A DNA stretch of 64,000 nt from Chinchilla lanigera (taxonomy: Eukaryota; Chordata; Mammalia; Rodentia; Chinchillidae), in NCBI RefSeq assembly GCF_000276665.1, contig NW_004955423.1:7781655-7845654 (forward strand), written 5' to 3'. Positions 13,078-27,400 of the stretch are shown piece after piece. The number at the start of each line of letters is the position of its first letter. Within the stretch, counting starts at the first letter, position 1. Made by a program: the position numbers and the translations under genes. The notes under the pieces are model-generated. The model ran no database searches. It was not told the DNA's origin and saw only the letters and a program-made list of their open reading frames with translations.

Positions 13078-15433
13078 CTTGTAAGGCCAAATAAGGGTAA
13101 CCCTNNNNNNNNNNNNNNNNNNNNNNNNNNNNNNNNNNNNNNNNNNNNNNNNNNNNNNNNNNNNNNNNNNNNNNNNNNNNNNNNNNNNNNNNNNNNNNNN
13201 NNNNCTGTACAGCTGCGTCAGCTGTTCAGAGGACATGTCTAGCAGCTGGCCGAGGTCCACGCTGCGGTACGTAAACTTGCGGAAGGTTCGCTTTTTCTGC
13301 TCCACTTCCACCATCGTGCCAGGTCTTCGGAAAAGACCGCCCCTATAAGATTGTTTTATAAAAAAAATCTTTTTACTTAAACTATCAAACATGAAAGGAT
13401 TTTTACTTACGTGTAGCATTTACTGTATTCATGGTACAATGATGACACCCGGTGGCTTGTAAGAGGAATGACAGTTATATTTTCTGTGCAGTGGTCTTTT
13501 CTCTTGTGTAGAGACTTGCTGTCCTGTTCTTGTTTTTCCCCCAGCTACTCAGTGCAATCTTTCATAAGACTTTTAGTTTACTTTAAATTTTTTTTTCAGT
13601 ACTGGGGAGTGAACCTGTGCTTAGCAAGCGTTGTACCACTGAGCTACACACCCACCGCTTTTTAAATTTTTATTTTGAGACAGGTCTCACAAGCCTTCGT
13701 GGAACGTGCAGTTCTCTTGCCTCAGCCTCCTCAGCAGCTGGGATTACAGGCATGCAATATTTTAAAGACAGCTTAAGAATGTGCTTTTACTTCTATTAGT
13801 TTACCCAGTCACCTTTCAAAAAGAGATCAAAGCTAAATCCAAAAATGTGCTTTGTTAGTGACAGTTAAGACGTCTGGTTTTTGTGATACAGAATTGAAAA
13901 GCCCCGTCTTTTCTGTGACTCCTTTGAAATTTTTTTTACTAAAATGACTGTCTGGGGCATAAAAGACTAGAACCCAAATTCTGTAATAATTTCACATTCT
14001 TTTCAGTATTACATATCCTCAAAAATGTAAAAGCATTAAAATTTTGTCTTTAACATTTACATATATAATACCCAGATACTTTCAATACAAAAATCTTAAA
14101 ATAATTTAAAATAAAAACATGAAAGCTGTCACACTAAGTCAGATCCATTATCCCCCTAGAGTAATAAGATTCTTTCATTATGTTACCAAGAAATACATCA
14201 GAGATGATCATGCCGGTTAACGTAATCACACTCAACTAGTAAGAGCCTGTCCTCAGTGATGTTTTTACCTTTACTGATATTATACATACAATAGTCACTG
14301 ATTTACCTAAACATGTGTTTAGTGTTGGAGTCAATCATTACCTCCAAAAATGTACCACTCATTGAGTAAAATAGTGCTTTTATTGTCCTTAATGTAACTT
14401 TATTCCAGTGTCTGGGCATGCTCCTTAATTTGAGTAAATTAAAATTTGGTAAGTCTATGTTCATCTCATTTTTACCCTTCATAATTTTGATCATATCTTC
14501 CTTAAGCTTTTATCTTTCCCAATAAAAAATACTAATGTATTTGAGGATTAAGCTTTTATCATTGAAACTAAAGAGTACTAGTATATTTTGGGAGCTACCA
14601 GTTCGTTCTGAACTCTGCATGCCTCTTATTTGGATAATTTCCAGATCAATTTTTAAATTAGTTTTTAAAACTATTTCTATGTGTCATTCTAGATATGAAG
14701 TTAAAGATGTCCTAATAAATCACAGAAATTTTAAAGAAGATAGTATTTATATCATAGCCACCAATATTAGTCTATTTAATAAGGTAGCATTAGTTTTATG
14801 TAAATTTCAATATTTTAAAATTATAATTTTTATAACTGGTTACAAAGAAACATGGCTGAAATCATCTTTCTTCACATTTTTTTCTTTTATTCATCTTAGG
14901 ACTAGCTGTTTCGATAAGATCTGTGCAGATGATATACATGTTTTTATGATGTTTATGCAAACATTGGCTTTCTGAAATAATTAAATTGTTAATATTTTTT
15001 TTAGAGCTTAGAAACCAAAATAGCCAAATGGAACTTGCAGTTGAGAACAAATAAGCATGAGGCTGCAGCCATGCAAGAAGCAAGTAAGCAAAAGGTTATA
15101 GCTCTGAAAAAGGCGTCCAAAATCTACAAACACAGATTCGAACATTTTACAGGAGATGCTGAGCACCTCACCTCCCAAATTAGGGATCAGGTAAGTACGT
15201 GTATACGTTCGTTTTCAAAGATGTACTTTGTGTGTGTACTTAGTTTACGTTGTTAATGCCATGATGCTTAATATAATAATTTTAGTCTTCTAATGCTGTT
15301 GATACTAGAAAAACTTTACTCATATTTTTTGCCTCAGTCTTTTATTTTGCAATAATAAAAATACAAAATTTATTGAATTATAATTATATCAACTTTTCCT
15401 TGGGAGCTTTAGTGAAAGGAAATGTTAATTGTA

Positions 15434-15480
<47 letters not shown>

Positions 15481-18400
15481 GAACTTGTAAGGCCAAATAA
15501 GGGTAACCCTTCATAATACATTAGCATATTAAAGCTCCTAGAGAGGCTTCTAGAAGCCCAGTGGAATGAGGGTATGGAACTACAAGTTTCCCACACTTAT
15601 TTAACCACAAAACTCTTTTCCCCACAAAGCAGCTCTTGGAACTGGTTCTGAGAAATATCAGTTTGAAAATGCTGATTTATGTTATTAGACCATATGACTT
15701 TATTCAGTAATTCATTTCATTTAATCTCTGTAATACATTTAAAACCATATGCTGACGTAAACACACCATGTGAAAGATATCTTCGAGTATAGTACAGAGT
15801 TGAAAAATGGACTTAGTGCTTTGTTGTTTTTGACAAATTATTATATTTATTCAATTGCCAACTAATGAAATATTTATTCTTTTTAATGTCTCACTAGTAT
15901 CCCATCTCTTAAGAACTTATGTTCAGGCTTATAGAATTATCAGAGGCTCTTAGAAGTGAAAACAGACTTGCACAAAAGCTTGTGCAAACAAAGCAACTTA
16001 ATATTTTATAACCCCAAGTGTTAACATTTTAAGGACCTAATATTTAACCCACATTCATAAGCACTGAAGACTAGTTTCTAAGTCTAGAAAGTTGTTGACA
16101 TGGTTGAATTATTGAAAATATTCTGGAGTGGTAAAAACAAATTTTGAGCCTTTCACATTCTTGAGTGTTTCCCATTGAAATAGCATCACCTATGCCCCAG
16201 GTCATAGTGTGGAAGGGCTCCTTCCTTTAACCCTGTGACTCTAGGTAAAAACTTAACCTCTGTAAGCTTCTACTTCCTTTTCTGTGAAATCAGGAATAAT
16301 GAATCTGCTTGTCTTACATGATTGTGGGTGGATACATGAGAAAATATATGTCAAAATACGGTGCATGCCTATAATACATTTTTGCCATGCTGAACTCCTT
16401 TCTGTCCTCTAATGCATGCAATTTGTTTGTTTGGGTGGGGCCGTCTGTCTGTCTGTGCTGTTCTCCCCAGCTCACCATAAGTGGTTCTTTTTAAAAATCA
16501 TTTAAGTACTTTTTCATCTGCCATCTTCTCAGAGGCCTCCATGCCTACTCCTTAAGAATCAGTTCTACAGAATCAATTATATTAATACTTAAGTTTTGTC
16601 ATAGCATTTATTGCAATTCAAAGTTCTCATTTATTCTTTGGTTGTTGCTGTCCTCTTCTTCCTCCTCTTTCATTGTTTTTAATGTTATTTTCCTTTAGTA
16701 GATTATAAGTTCCAAGTGGCAGGAGCTGATTTATCCCATTCACCTGAGAATACCACTGCTTAAACTGTATCTTAAGTCCAAAATTTGAAGAGTTCAACAA
16801 GAACTTAATGACCATTCAATAAAAAGTCATCACATTTATACAGTGCCTAAAACATACCGGGTACTTCAAGGAGAATGAGGATTTGAAAGAGTGCATGGTC
16901 TTTGGGCATTAGAAGGTCATTAGATACTAGTTCATAAGCAGTTCAGTCCAGGGGAAGGAAGGGTAAAATAAGCTTTTGTTTTGTGTCTGTGTTTTAAAAA
17001 TGACTAAAAGAAGAAAGGAGGGTTTTGAAAGTGCTGGGTTGAACTGATTCTGATATTTAGTGTCTAGGGTCCAGGGTGCTAAATGCCCTGTAATTCTGCA
17101 CACTAAAGAATTATCCATATGTTCTCTGTGAAAGTAGATCCTTATTTACATCTAGTTATTGGATGTGAGATTTCTTTAAATGAAAGGTAGGCTACTTCAA
17201 AAAGTCTTTTCTCAGAAGGTGATATAGCATTGACTAGTTTCTGCATTCTAGGAGTGTCACAACTAATTAAGTACTATACTCCATATGAATGTTAGGTAAC
17301 AATTGCATATCTCATGTATAAATTCCATTTTATAGGTAAAATATCTAAATATCTTAATTTATATTATAATATAAATGCATACTTGATAATGTATATTATA
17401 CCCAAATCATGCTCCATAATTTATATTAAATTTTATCTTAAATAAAATATAAAAGTACTATCCCTTTCATAACAAAAATTATTATGAAGCTGGGTGTGGT
17501 GGTACACACCTGTAATCCCAGCACTCGGGAGGCTAAGGCAAGAGGATCATTGCGAGTTTGAGACCAGCCTGGGTTGCAAAGTGAACTCAATGCCAGCCTG
17601 AACTGCATAGCGAGACCTTATCTCAAAAAGAAAAAGACAAATACTACTATAACTGTAGTATGAAAAACTGTAAATAATTTCTATCTTGCACAGAGCAAAT
17701 GGCCAGATGCTTGTTTGCCAAAAGAAAGGATAGAAGGAATCACTCAATAAACATGAACTGTTACTGTCACTATTTCTGGGTCTTCTGATTTATAATTCAT
17801 TGCTAGCAAACCAAATCACATTCAGTTTGTTTTTCTCTGGAATGTAGGTAGGCGCACAGTGGCTACAACTTTTAGGTGGCTCTTGGGAGAGCTTTGACAT
17901 GTGTGCTGTGTTCCAGACACTATGACGATCCAAGGAAATAGAATGATGAATAAAATAGACAAAAATCCCTTTCATTCGAAATGGATTAGACACTACTACC
18001 ACTTTCAGTTCTTTGCTGACAGTAGCAGTGCTTAGTAGCTGGTATGGGTGATCTCTACAGAACAGAGCTTGCATCCTTGTGACAAAGATAAGTAAGGCTG
18101 CACTATTGGATTCTCTGAAGTGGTGAAATTAGGAATAGTTTCTATTTAGGGGCTGGGGATTTAGCTCAGCGGCAAAGCGCCTGCCTGGCAAGCGCAAGGT
18201 TGTGAGTTCGGTTCCCGGTACCGGAGAAAAATAAATAAATAAATAAATAAAAAAAGGAATAGTTTCTATTTATACTGTTCATGTTTCTGTAATTGTTAGC
18301 ATCTTCTACACTTAAAATGTGAAATGAAAAGTTGAATAAATAAGAAATTACCTTAATTATAAAATATTTTAAAATACTTAAATTGCCATACTTTAAAATG

Positions 18401-21400
18401 CTAAGTTGGAACTGCCATTGTGTGAATATAAATAATAGCAATGTAGATATTTTGTTAAAGTTTAAAACTTTCCTATATGCAAAGTTAAACACTATTCTAT
18501 AATAAAATTCCATGCTTTATTGGAAGAGTGTTTTCTTATTGTAATGAATTTGTGTTTAGGACCTTGAAGCAAGCAGAATGTGTTTAAATTGTAAGATGAG
18601 TACTTTATGTGTTTTTTAGGAAGCCAAGTTGTCTGAAACGGTTTCAGCGTCCAATGCCTGGAAAAGCCATTATGAGAAAATTGTAATAGAAAAAACTGAG
18701 TTAGAAGTTCAGATCGAAACAATGAAAAAGTAAGAAAAGAGTTTAGGTTTTTGTTTAGGAAGAGGTATTTTTAGGTCTTTCCTCTTTCAGTGTTGGTATT
18801 TTGGTTCTTCTGGAGTTCATATGGTAAAGGTACTGTGCTACCTGTGTAATATATTTTTGCCATTTGTAATTCTGTGAACTTTTCTTACTGTATTATAAAA
18901 AATGATTACTCATTAAAGCTGCATGGGCGTTCCCATTTTAAAAGTTGAGCTTGCAAAACCTTGTAGTTTGCAATTGAATGTATGTCATTTATTAGTTATA
19001 GTAAGTGTTAATACTAACTTCGTCTTAAATTGAAGTGGCATTTCTCAAACAAGAATGTATATAGTCTGTAAGACAGTTTAGAATATAACAAATAAAAACT
19101 TTGGAAGTCCTAAAAATATTTCTTACAATGACTTAAATGCATAACTAAAAGTGTGCGTAAAGATACATCTTGTATGCTTTGAGATTTATTACAACAATCT
19201 AACAATTACGATCACTTAATATTCTTATATTGTATTGTTTATGTATTTCGTTTAGTTTTATTGTTGAAAACTAACACATAATTTGCTTCTAAAGATTAGA
19301 TTGCCTTCTTTGATTTGTGCTCTTCAAACTCTTCCTCAAAATAGTGTATAAATAACTTGCATGCACGCAAATAAGAGTGATGGGCATGAACATCTGGGGA
19401 GGATGGTTTTGGAAATTCATTGCATAACAGAGATTATTGTATAACTTTTATTGGCCTCATCACTGGATAATCGTTTCTCACCAAGGCCACTCTGGTGGTA
19501 ACCCTATAGATTCACTCTTCCTGCTTCCTGTGCTGTATAAATTCTATTCATTTTTGTAAGCTCCCTATTTGAAACAGTGCACCCTACTGAAATGACTTTA
19601 CATGTGCACTTAAAATGCGTTCTTTGAACAATAATTTCAGTAGCTTTTATAAGATGTTTATTTTATAAAGGCAAATTGATAACCTTTTGGAAGACCTGAA
19701 GAAAATTGAAGCCCATGGAAAAAATTCATGTGAAGAGATTCTTAGAAACCTACAGTCACTTGAATGTGAAAATGAAGCTCTGAATCTTGAGAATACAAAA
19801 CTAAAGGTACTGTGTGTTTGTGTGTATATGTGTGTATAGTGTATAATGACAACTTAGTGTAGTTAGTGAAAGCAGTTTAAAGAGACTTGTAGGTTTGGTT
19901 AGTGTGCTTGTATCACGTTGTCCCTTTTGTTTCTCAGGATATTATGATTTCATTACAACAGGTGACTGTCTAATTTATTTGTATGTGTGTATCTCCACAC
20001 ACACATACATATATATATATATACATACAACATATATATGTATATATATAAATGTGTACACAGATACTTGTTCAAATTGTATTTAATAGTACAAAGTAAG
20101 CCTTTTGAAGTTGAATATCTCTTTATCTTAAATTTTAAAAAATTGATTTACTCTTTAATTTCAGCAGTTAAGTAAATTATCCAAAATTACATTAACTCTA
20201 ACACTTAAGACTATTTCTAGGTGTCATGGTTATGATAGGATATAACCTCAGGCCTGGTCTGTTTGAAACCAGAAAGTATGTTCTTGGCTGCTTTGTAACC
20301 AGAAAGAATTTTCCAGCTGAGTCAAACCCAAGGGGTGATCAGTTTGTACGTGTACCAGAGAAAAGACAGGGAAATTTTTACACTTTCTGAGAAAAAAGGC
20401 TGTTTCCCAGTCAGCAGGAGGTGCATGTAACCCGAGGAGACTCACTGAAGAAGGCTCCATTTAGTCTCTAACATTACCTGGGGAGGATAGAAAACGGGAG
20501 ACCGAGAAGAATCTTTTTTTGCAATGAAATAAGGCCTTTGTGCACAGGATAAATAGAATATTGGCATCTCTGTAACATAGAATACATATTTAAACAATTT
20601 GTAAAATGAACATTACATTTCCTTACTTATAATGGTTTAATTTATCATTTATTCAAAACTACCTAACAGATGTACATTTATTCCATATATTAAGATGTCT
20701 TTAATTTGGATAGTACTTGAGAGGAAAGATCTTTAATTATAAAAAGTGCGAAGACCTTCTTACACTTTTAAAGAGTTAAGTGGTTTTGGTTTATTTGTTT
20801 GGGATGTTTTTGCATTAGAAATGTATTTATTTCTTTTTATTGGAAAAATTATAATTATCAGCTGTTTTGAATTATATAGACATTACATAAAAATTGGACT
20901 AGACATGTTATGAATTTCTTTACAGGGAAAGTACACATTTAAAGACATAATGATTATTTTACAAAGTTTATTTCTGAGATGAAAATTGCAGATACACCCA
21001 AATTTCTTTCACGTTTCTCGACATTTTTTTCTCTGTATCTCTAAAACACCATCTTCCAGAGAATTTTATCCATTGTGGATTTTGGCATATATTTGCAGCA
21101 GTACCTATTTTCTGGGTACTGATCTGCTTTTGTAGAAGACATTTAGTGTTACACAGTACAGTGTGTAATAATTAAAAGTTGATTACTATATATGACAGAA
21201 AGACAGGAGATTGCCCTAGTTAAAAAAAAAGAGAGCGCTTTTCCTCCTGTTGGTTTACAGAGTTGGTAACTTTTGTCACTTTGGTTCTCAGTTTCAGTCT
21301 TTTTTAGACCAGTGGGCAAGTCCAAGCTCATTAGATCTCAAACCCATTTCATCCCAAATGGAAAGACTTGATTAATTTGAAGTGGAGCACTTAAAATTGA

Positions 21401-24400
21401 GCCCTATTGCCTCTAGTGATGAAAGAATGAATAAAGGAGGGCTAAAGATGTGGCTCAGTGGTAGGGCGCCAGCCTAGCAAGTGGGGAGACCCTGGGTTCA
21501 ATCCTTAGCACTGAGAAAAAAAAGTAGAGGAAATGGAAATGATGAGAATTTAAGTGATATACGTGCCAAGTAGTAGTAGCAAGGACCTGTTCTTCTCACC
21601 GTAACTTATTTAGCATACTATAATCTGGCTTCTTCTTGTTAGGAAACATTTTTTTTAAAACATCAAAGTCACAACTAGCATTAAGAGGTACATTTTTTTC
21701 AAAATTTAACTTTTTCAAAATTTAATTTTCTTTCAGGAAATTCTATATCTTTTCTCCTTCAAGTAATATGAATTTCTTTATAAGTGAAATACAATTATTC
21801 AGTGTAACAGTTCCTCCAACTTCTATTATTATCATTTGAGGGAGGAATATATACTCATAACAGTAGACTTGGAAACTACAGAAGTACTAAAAGGAAATAG
21901 TAAAATCACTACGTTGTGTGATGTACTTTTGTGTACCCTGTGTACTTCTCTGGACTTTGTGTTTAGCTGTATCTCTGCGCTTTGTATTCAGCTAATGTTT
22001 GTGATGGTACATACTACTAACAAGCTGGAAAACAATGGTACTTCAGCAATATTGACTTCTTTGTGATACTGACATCGTTCCCTAAGTACTTGTACTCTCA
22101 GGGGAGCTTCCCTGGATAAATGTGGAGCATAGACAGATTATGTACCTGACTTCCTATCTTCTAAAATAAGGATACCGATTTCTGCTTGTCTTTTCCTCTG
22201 TCTCTCCTCTCACGTTTGCTTCTCAGTTTCCATTTGTACTGCCAGAGTTAACACTGACAATTTGTTCAGTAACCTTGAGTTTATTTATTTGTTTGTTTGA
22301 GACAGGGTCTTATTATGTAGTTCAGGCTAGCCTTGAACTCACCATATAGCCTAGGCTGGTTTGGAACTTGTGGTGATCCTCCTGCTTCGGCCTCCACCAA
22401 AGTGCTGGGCTGACAGGTGTGTGCCACCATAGCTGGCTAGCTGCTCTTGTTGTAGATTAATTCTAAATACAGACAACAGTGTGTAATTGTTCTTTCACTT
22501 CAGACTCTAATAATATGTTTACAAATTTATTTCTTTTTCAGCCTTTCCTTTTTTCCTGGAGTTTATACCTTGTTTGTTGTACTCTTTACCTTTATCACGA
22601 TCTTATTTTTTCCTGAAGCTCTTATCATATTTTGTTCTCTGAAGAATCTGTTTTCCCCAGATTTCTTCTCCTGGAGCAACCGTCTGTCTTCCAGTTCCTG
22701 TCTGGATGGGCTGCTCCCAGGCTTGTCACCCACAGGCCCTGCTGGGTCATATGCCTGCTCTGCCGGTTCTGCTGATTCTAGGACCCCATGCTGTCTTTCT
22801 TGTTACTCCTCATTTTGCTTGAATATATCTTCAGAAACCTTCCCTTAGAAAAGAGACAATGAGAAGTAAATATTAAAAGTTCTTACATGTCGCTAAAGTG
22901 CCTTTATTCCCTCATTCTGGCTGAAGGTTTCAGTTGGATATAGCATCCTAGAGTGAGAATAATTTTCATGTAGAGCTTTGAGAATTTGTTCCTTTGTCCT
23001 CTAGCAGTCAGTTACTGGTGTAGGAAATCTGTTGCCAGTCTGATTCTGATTCTTTGGTGCTGTAATGACATGTTTAGTTCATCTTGAAATTTGTAAGCTA
23101 TTCCCTCTATCCTTGATAGTTTTGAAATTTCATACATTTTGTTTAAGTGTCTTTGTCTTCTTAGCCACCTGGCTGAGTATTTTGTCGACCTTGTAAGTCC
23201 AAAAACTCAAGTCCTTCCCTCTGAAAAATTCTCCTGCTGTTTCTTCTGTAACAAATGCTCTCTCCTCTGCCCCTTTCCATCTCCCGTCTCCCTTCCTGGG
23301 TGTACCGCTGACAGTGCTCCTCATTGGCTGCCTTGATCAATAGTCTGTCTTCAGTTTCTGGCTTTTGTTCAGCTTTTGGGAGATGCTTTGTTTTTATCTT
23401 ATAATTCTTCTTTCAAAATTTTTAATTTCCAAGTTTTTAAAAACATAGGCTCTGACTACATTGTCAAATTTGACCGAGAATTTCTTGGCTCAAGTGATTC
23501 TCCTGCCTCAGCTTCCAGTAACTGGGATACAAGGCACCGTGTCCAGATCAATTTTTTTTTTAATGTTCTCTGAGTGTTCGTGTCATCAAATGTCTGAAGG
23601 TGCCAATTAGGATTGTTTTCTCAGTTTTCTTTATCAGTTTCCTAATTTGTGACTTCCTGGTTCATTTTTTTCTTTCCTTTTTTTTTCAACTGAAAAAATA
23701 TGGGGGACTTTCTTCTTCACATTGCTGCTCTGTTTACCCAACTGTCTAGTGACAGCATTTAAGAATTTACCAATGAGATGAAGGAAAAGCTAGTAAGAAA
23801 ATAGAATTTAAAAACTAATTTGCATATGTAGATGGTTGTTACCTCTGATAGCTGTCACTTGAGTTCCTTCTGCAGTTGAGGAACCAGCAGTTTCCCTGGT
23901 GGTCTCTAAAAAGCATAGGCACACGAGCATAGGCATCTTTGCCCTAGTCACCAACAGCATCCCTCTGTTCTAGTTCTCCCCAGACAGTTGGTTTCTTTAG
24001 AGAAGAACCTTCCTTGTTTCTGTTTCTTGGGGAGTGAATCCATTCCTGCTTTACTCATCAGTCATCCGTTTTCCAGAAGCATCACAAATATTTTGTTTTT
24101 TGTTGGCTAATGGTCTCTTCTCTTTATTAAATAGACTTGGTAAGATGAGGAAATGTGGGGTTAGTCCTCCAACAGAAGATTCTTTAATTCTCTTTGCTGC
24201 CAGGGCATGTTCACTGATAGTGCATGTAACTCACTTTTTCCTCATTTTGTGCTCACTTTTCTCTGTGTGTGCTAGCATGTAGAAGACCCTCACTGCATTT
24301 GCTTGTGTGCATAATTTGTTTCCTCCTATTTACTACTTTTCCTCATCCTCCACATATCAGGAGCAGGGACCAGAGATTGCCTTTCATTGTGCATTTATTT

Positions 24401-27400
24401 TTAGCACCTGGTGCTATGCCTGGAACAGTTAATAAATTGCTGTTAGTAACAAGAAAGGCTACTGTGTATCAGTCTTCCTTAGTAGACGAGGTGATTTGCT
24501 AAGCACTTTACATTCTCTACTGTTGGTTCTTATATCAGTCCTTTATTTTTCTCAGTTATAGATTAATATATTACACTGAGGGAGATTAAATATATTGTAC
24601 AGGGCCATATAATGATATAGTGGAATAAACAAGATTAATATATTTAGATGAAGGAAAGAAAAAATTACTGGACACAGTTTTGTTTACATTTTGTAATTAC
24701 AAACTTGGTTTCTCTCATCTTTTGAATTATGTAAACTTTGCTAGGATATAGTGAAAATATACCAAAACAATACATTTAACAGTTCTAGAGCTGGGCATGG
24801 TGGTGCATGCCTGTAATCCCACCACTTTGGAGGCTGAGGCGGGAGGATTATTGTGAGTTTGAGACCAGCCTGGGCCACAAAGTGAGCTCAAGACCAGCCT
24901 GAACTGCATAGTGAGACCTTGTCTCAAAAAGACAAAACAAAACAGAACCAAGCAGTTCTAGAGTTCTACCCCCTCTTCCTTCTCTTCTTCCTCCTCCTCT
25001 TCCTGTAAACCCTAGCACTGTGGGAGCCAGAGGCAAGAGGATAGCAAATTTGAGCCCACTCTGGGTAGTTTAGCAACATAGCAAGACTTTGTCTCAAAAT
25101 AAAACTAGATGGATGGATGGATGGATGGATGGATGGATGTGTGGGTAGATAGATAGACAGACAGACAGATAGATAGATAGATAGACAGATAGGACTGAAG
25201 GTGTAGCTTGTGTTATGGTTTGTGTCTGGATGGCTCCCCGGAGCCTCATGCAGTCATGAGGTGGGCTTTTAGAGTTTATGATCGATCCATGATCCAATGC
25301 TGGGATTATGGGTGTGAGTGCTGCACCTGCCCTGGGGCAGATAGTTTGCATATGTAAGAGAGAAAGAGGCTGCTTGCTGCCACTCCTCCTCCCTTTTGTT
25401 CTTGTTGGTTCTGGCTGTCTTCCCCTGCTATGAACTGTTGCCTTCTGCCATGTGCCACTCTGCTTTGGAGCTAGCCAAGTATGGACTAAAACCTGCACAG
25501 ACTATGAGCTGAATAAACCTTTCCTTCCTTCATTAATTTGGGGCTTCAGGTATTTTATCGCAGCAACAAGAGAAAAGTAACCATGACAGCTTGGTGCAAA
25601 GATCTTGCATTTAATTCCCAATACCAGACACAAACGAAAAGTCCAACTTTTATCATATGCAGTGGTACCTCAGTTTACATAGGTTTTTGTTTGTGAACAA
25701 TTTGGTTTGCAAACAGAAGCATTTGGCAAAATTTTGTTTTTGTTTGTGAACTCCACATCTGGTGTTGAATGGGACCTTGGCCATCTTTTTGCAGGAACAC
25801 AAATGTGGCCATCTTTTCCAGAACCATGAAACAAATTAAGCTGATGAACTGAGGTACCACTGTGCTAAATGCAATTTTCGTATATCCTTTTTCTTTTCTA
25901 CCACTCTCTATATTCATGCTATCATCTTAATATTTTGTATTCTTTCTACTTTTCAATATCTAGTAAACATTGACATTTTCTGCCAAGTATTCCTTTCAAA
26001 ATTACATTTTTTTCTATTTGTTCTTCAATGAATATACCCACAACTCTTTATACTTTTGGTTGAAACTATCAAATGTTTTATTGATTTTTGAAATAACTGG
26101 TAGGACAACAATTATTGATTCTTCCTATGCAGAAACATAGGCTATTTTCCTAGTCCTTTGTGGTCAATGAGTTTTAAAAGTTTTTTTAAAAATATATGTC
26201 TGTGTAAATCTTAGTAAATTTGTGCACAAGTGTTACTCCTTAACTTTTCAAAGTTTTAAAATTTTAGATGGTAATTGTATATAATAAAAATGACTTTTAT
26301 TACTTTTGTTGACAAATGAGTTATATTTTTATAATTCTATAGGACTGGAGTAGTATATATTCTAGTGACTTATAAAATCCATTATATATTTCTTTGTAGA
26401 CCACACTTACTGGTTTGAAGGAAGAAATTGTTTCTGTTGAAAATGAACTCTTAGAACTGCAAGAAGTAGAAAAGCGACAGAAAGGCCTTATTGAAATATA
26501 TAAAACTCAGGTGACCACTACATGTATTTTAGTGTTTGTTAAAATTTGTAGATAATGTAAGGCATTGTATTTGTTTATGACCTAAATAAACAGAACTGGA
26601 AAAGGTGGACTATCATTTTGTGATGTAATATAATATACCCCAAGCATACATTTTTTATTTGTTTATTTTTTGCAGTGCCAGGGCTCAAACCCAGGGCCTT
26701 GCGCATGCAGGGGAAGTGTTCTACCACTGATCTATATCCCTAGCCCCACAAACATATCTTAAGATCCCAAATATATTTATGAAAAGATAATTCTGCCAAT
26801 TCCTCACTGAAACCTGCCTGTGTATAAATTGGAAATTCCTAACTAGATTTAGTGTTCATTGCATAGTTATAATATGAAATCTTAATGTAGAGTCTTGTTA
26901 ATATTAGTTACACTTTTTGTTACCCTTTATGCATAATTGTATTGAAGTAGAATAATGACTCTCTTTCAAGATCATTAAATGCCATTATATCCCCTTTCCC
27001 AGTAAAGAAAGTATAGTTCAGATTTATTCAGATAAAGGCCTACAAAGGAAACATGACATCATATAACATAGAGCATGTATTCATGACAATTTATAGAAAA
27101 GTTGCATGTTTTGGAAATGTAGCGTTCAAGAAAAATCTATGGAAAAAAACAAAACTAATACAGATACATGATGAGAAACAAATTGGTCATTAAAGGTTTT
27201 GATTTCATTGGAAGAGAATTTGAACTAAAGAATAATGATGGGTAGGGGCGTAGCTCAATAGTAGAGCTATATGTAGCATGTACAAGGCCCTGGGGTTCAG
27301 TTCCTAGACTGCCAAAAATCAAAAAGGAATAATGAATTAAGGATAGAGGCTTAAGTTGGGGCAAAGTCTAGGCAAATAGGAAAGGGCTCTATCTCAATGG

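Larger units (their letters stand above)
10799..13104. repeat. Copy A of a 2306-bp block duplicated across an N gap
   Basis: Matches 13205-15510 base for base over nearly its whole length. Differences seen are a 6-bp insertion (ATTATA type) missing here near 12972, a TC/CA repeat 6 bp longer, and one CACG variant. It contains the 5' half of the RPS15 pseudogene, an ID, a B1 and ODF2L exon 7. It ends exactly at the gap. Confidence 0.95.
13205..15510. repeat. Copy B of the 2306-bp block duplicated across an N gap
   Basis: Partner of 10799-13104 at a constant offset of 2406 until the small indels near 15380 and 15440. It contains the second copy of exon 7. After 15510 the sequence continues into unique intron, as expected if this is the start of the next contig. 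Confidence 0.95.

Noticed and set aside
18149..18254. tRNA-like sequence that could pass for a tRNA gene
   Set aside because: It has the ID SINE body, an A-rich tail and target duplications. It is a retroposon, not a tRNA gene; the same applies to the other ID copies.
25107..25193. Regularly spaced short repeats considered as a CRISPR-like array
   Set aside because: Simple GGAT/GATA tetranucleotides with no spacers, in a mammalian genome.
25094..25498. 134-codon minus-strand frame
   Set aside because: It covers a GATA/GGAT microsatellite and a MaLR LTR, with low-complexity translation (repeated SIYLSV and HPSI units).
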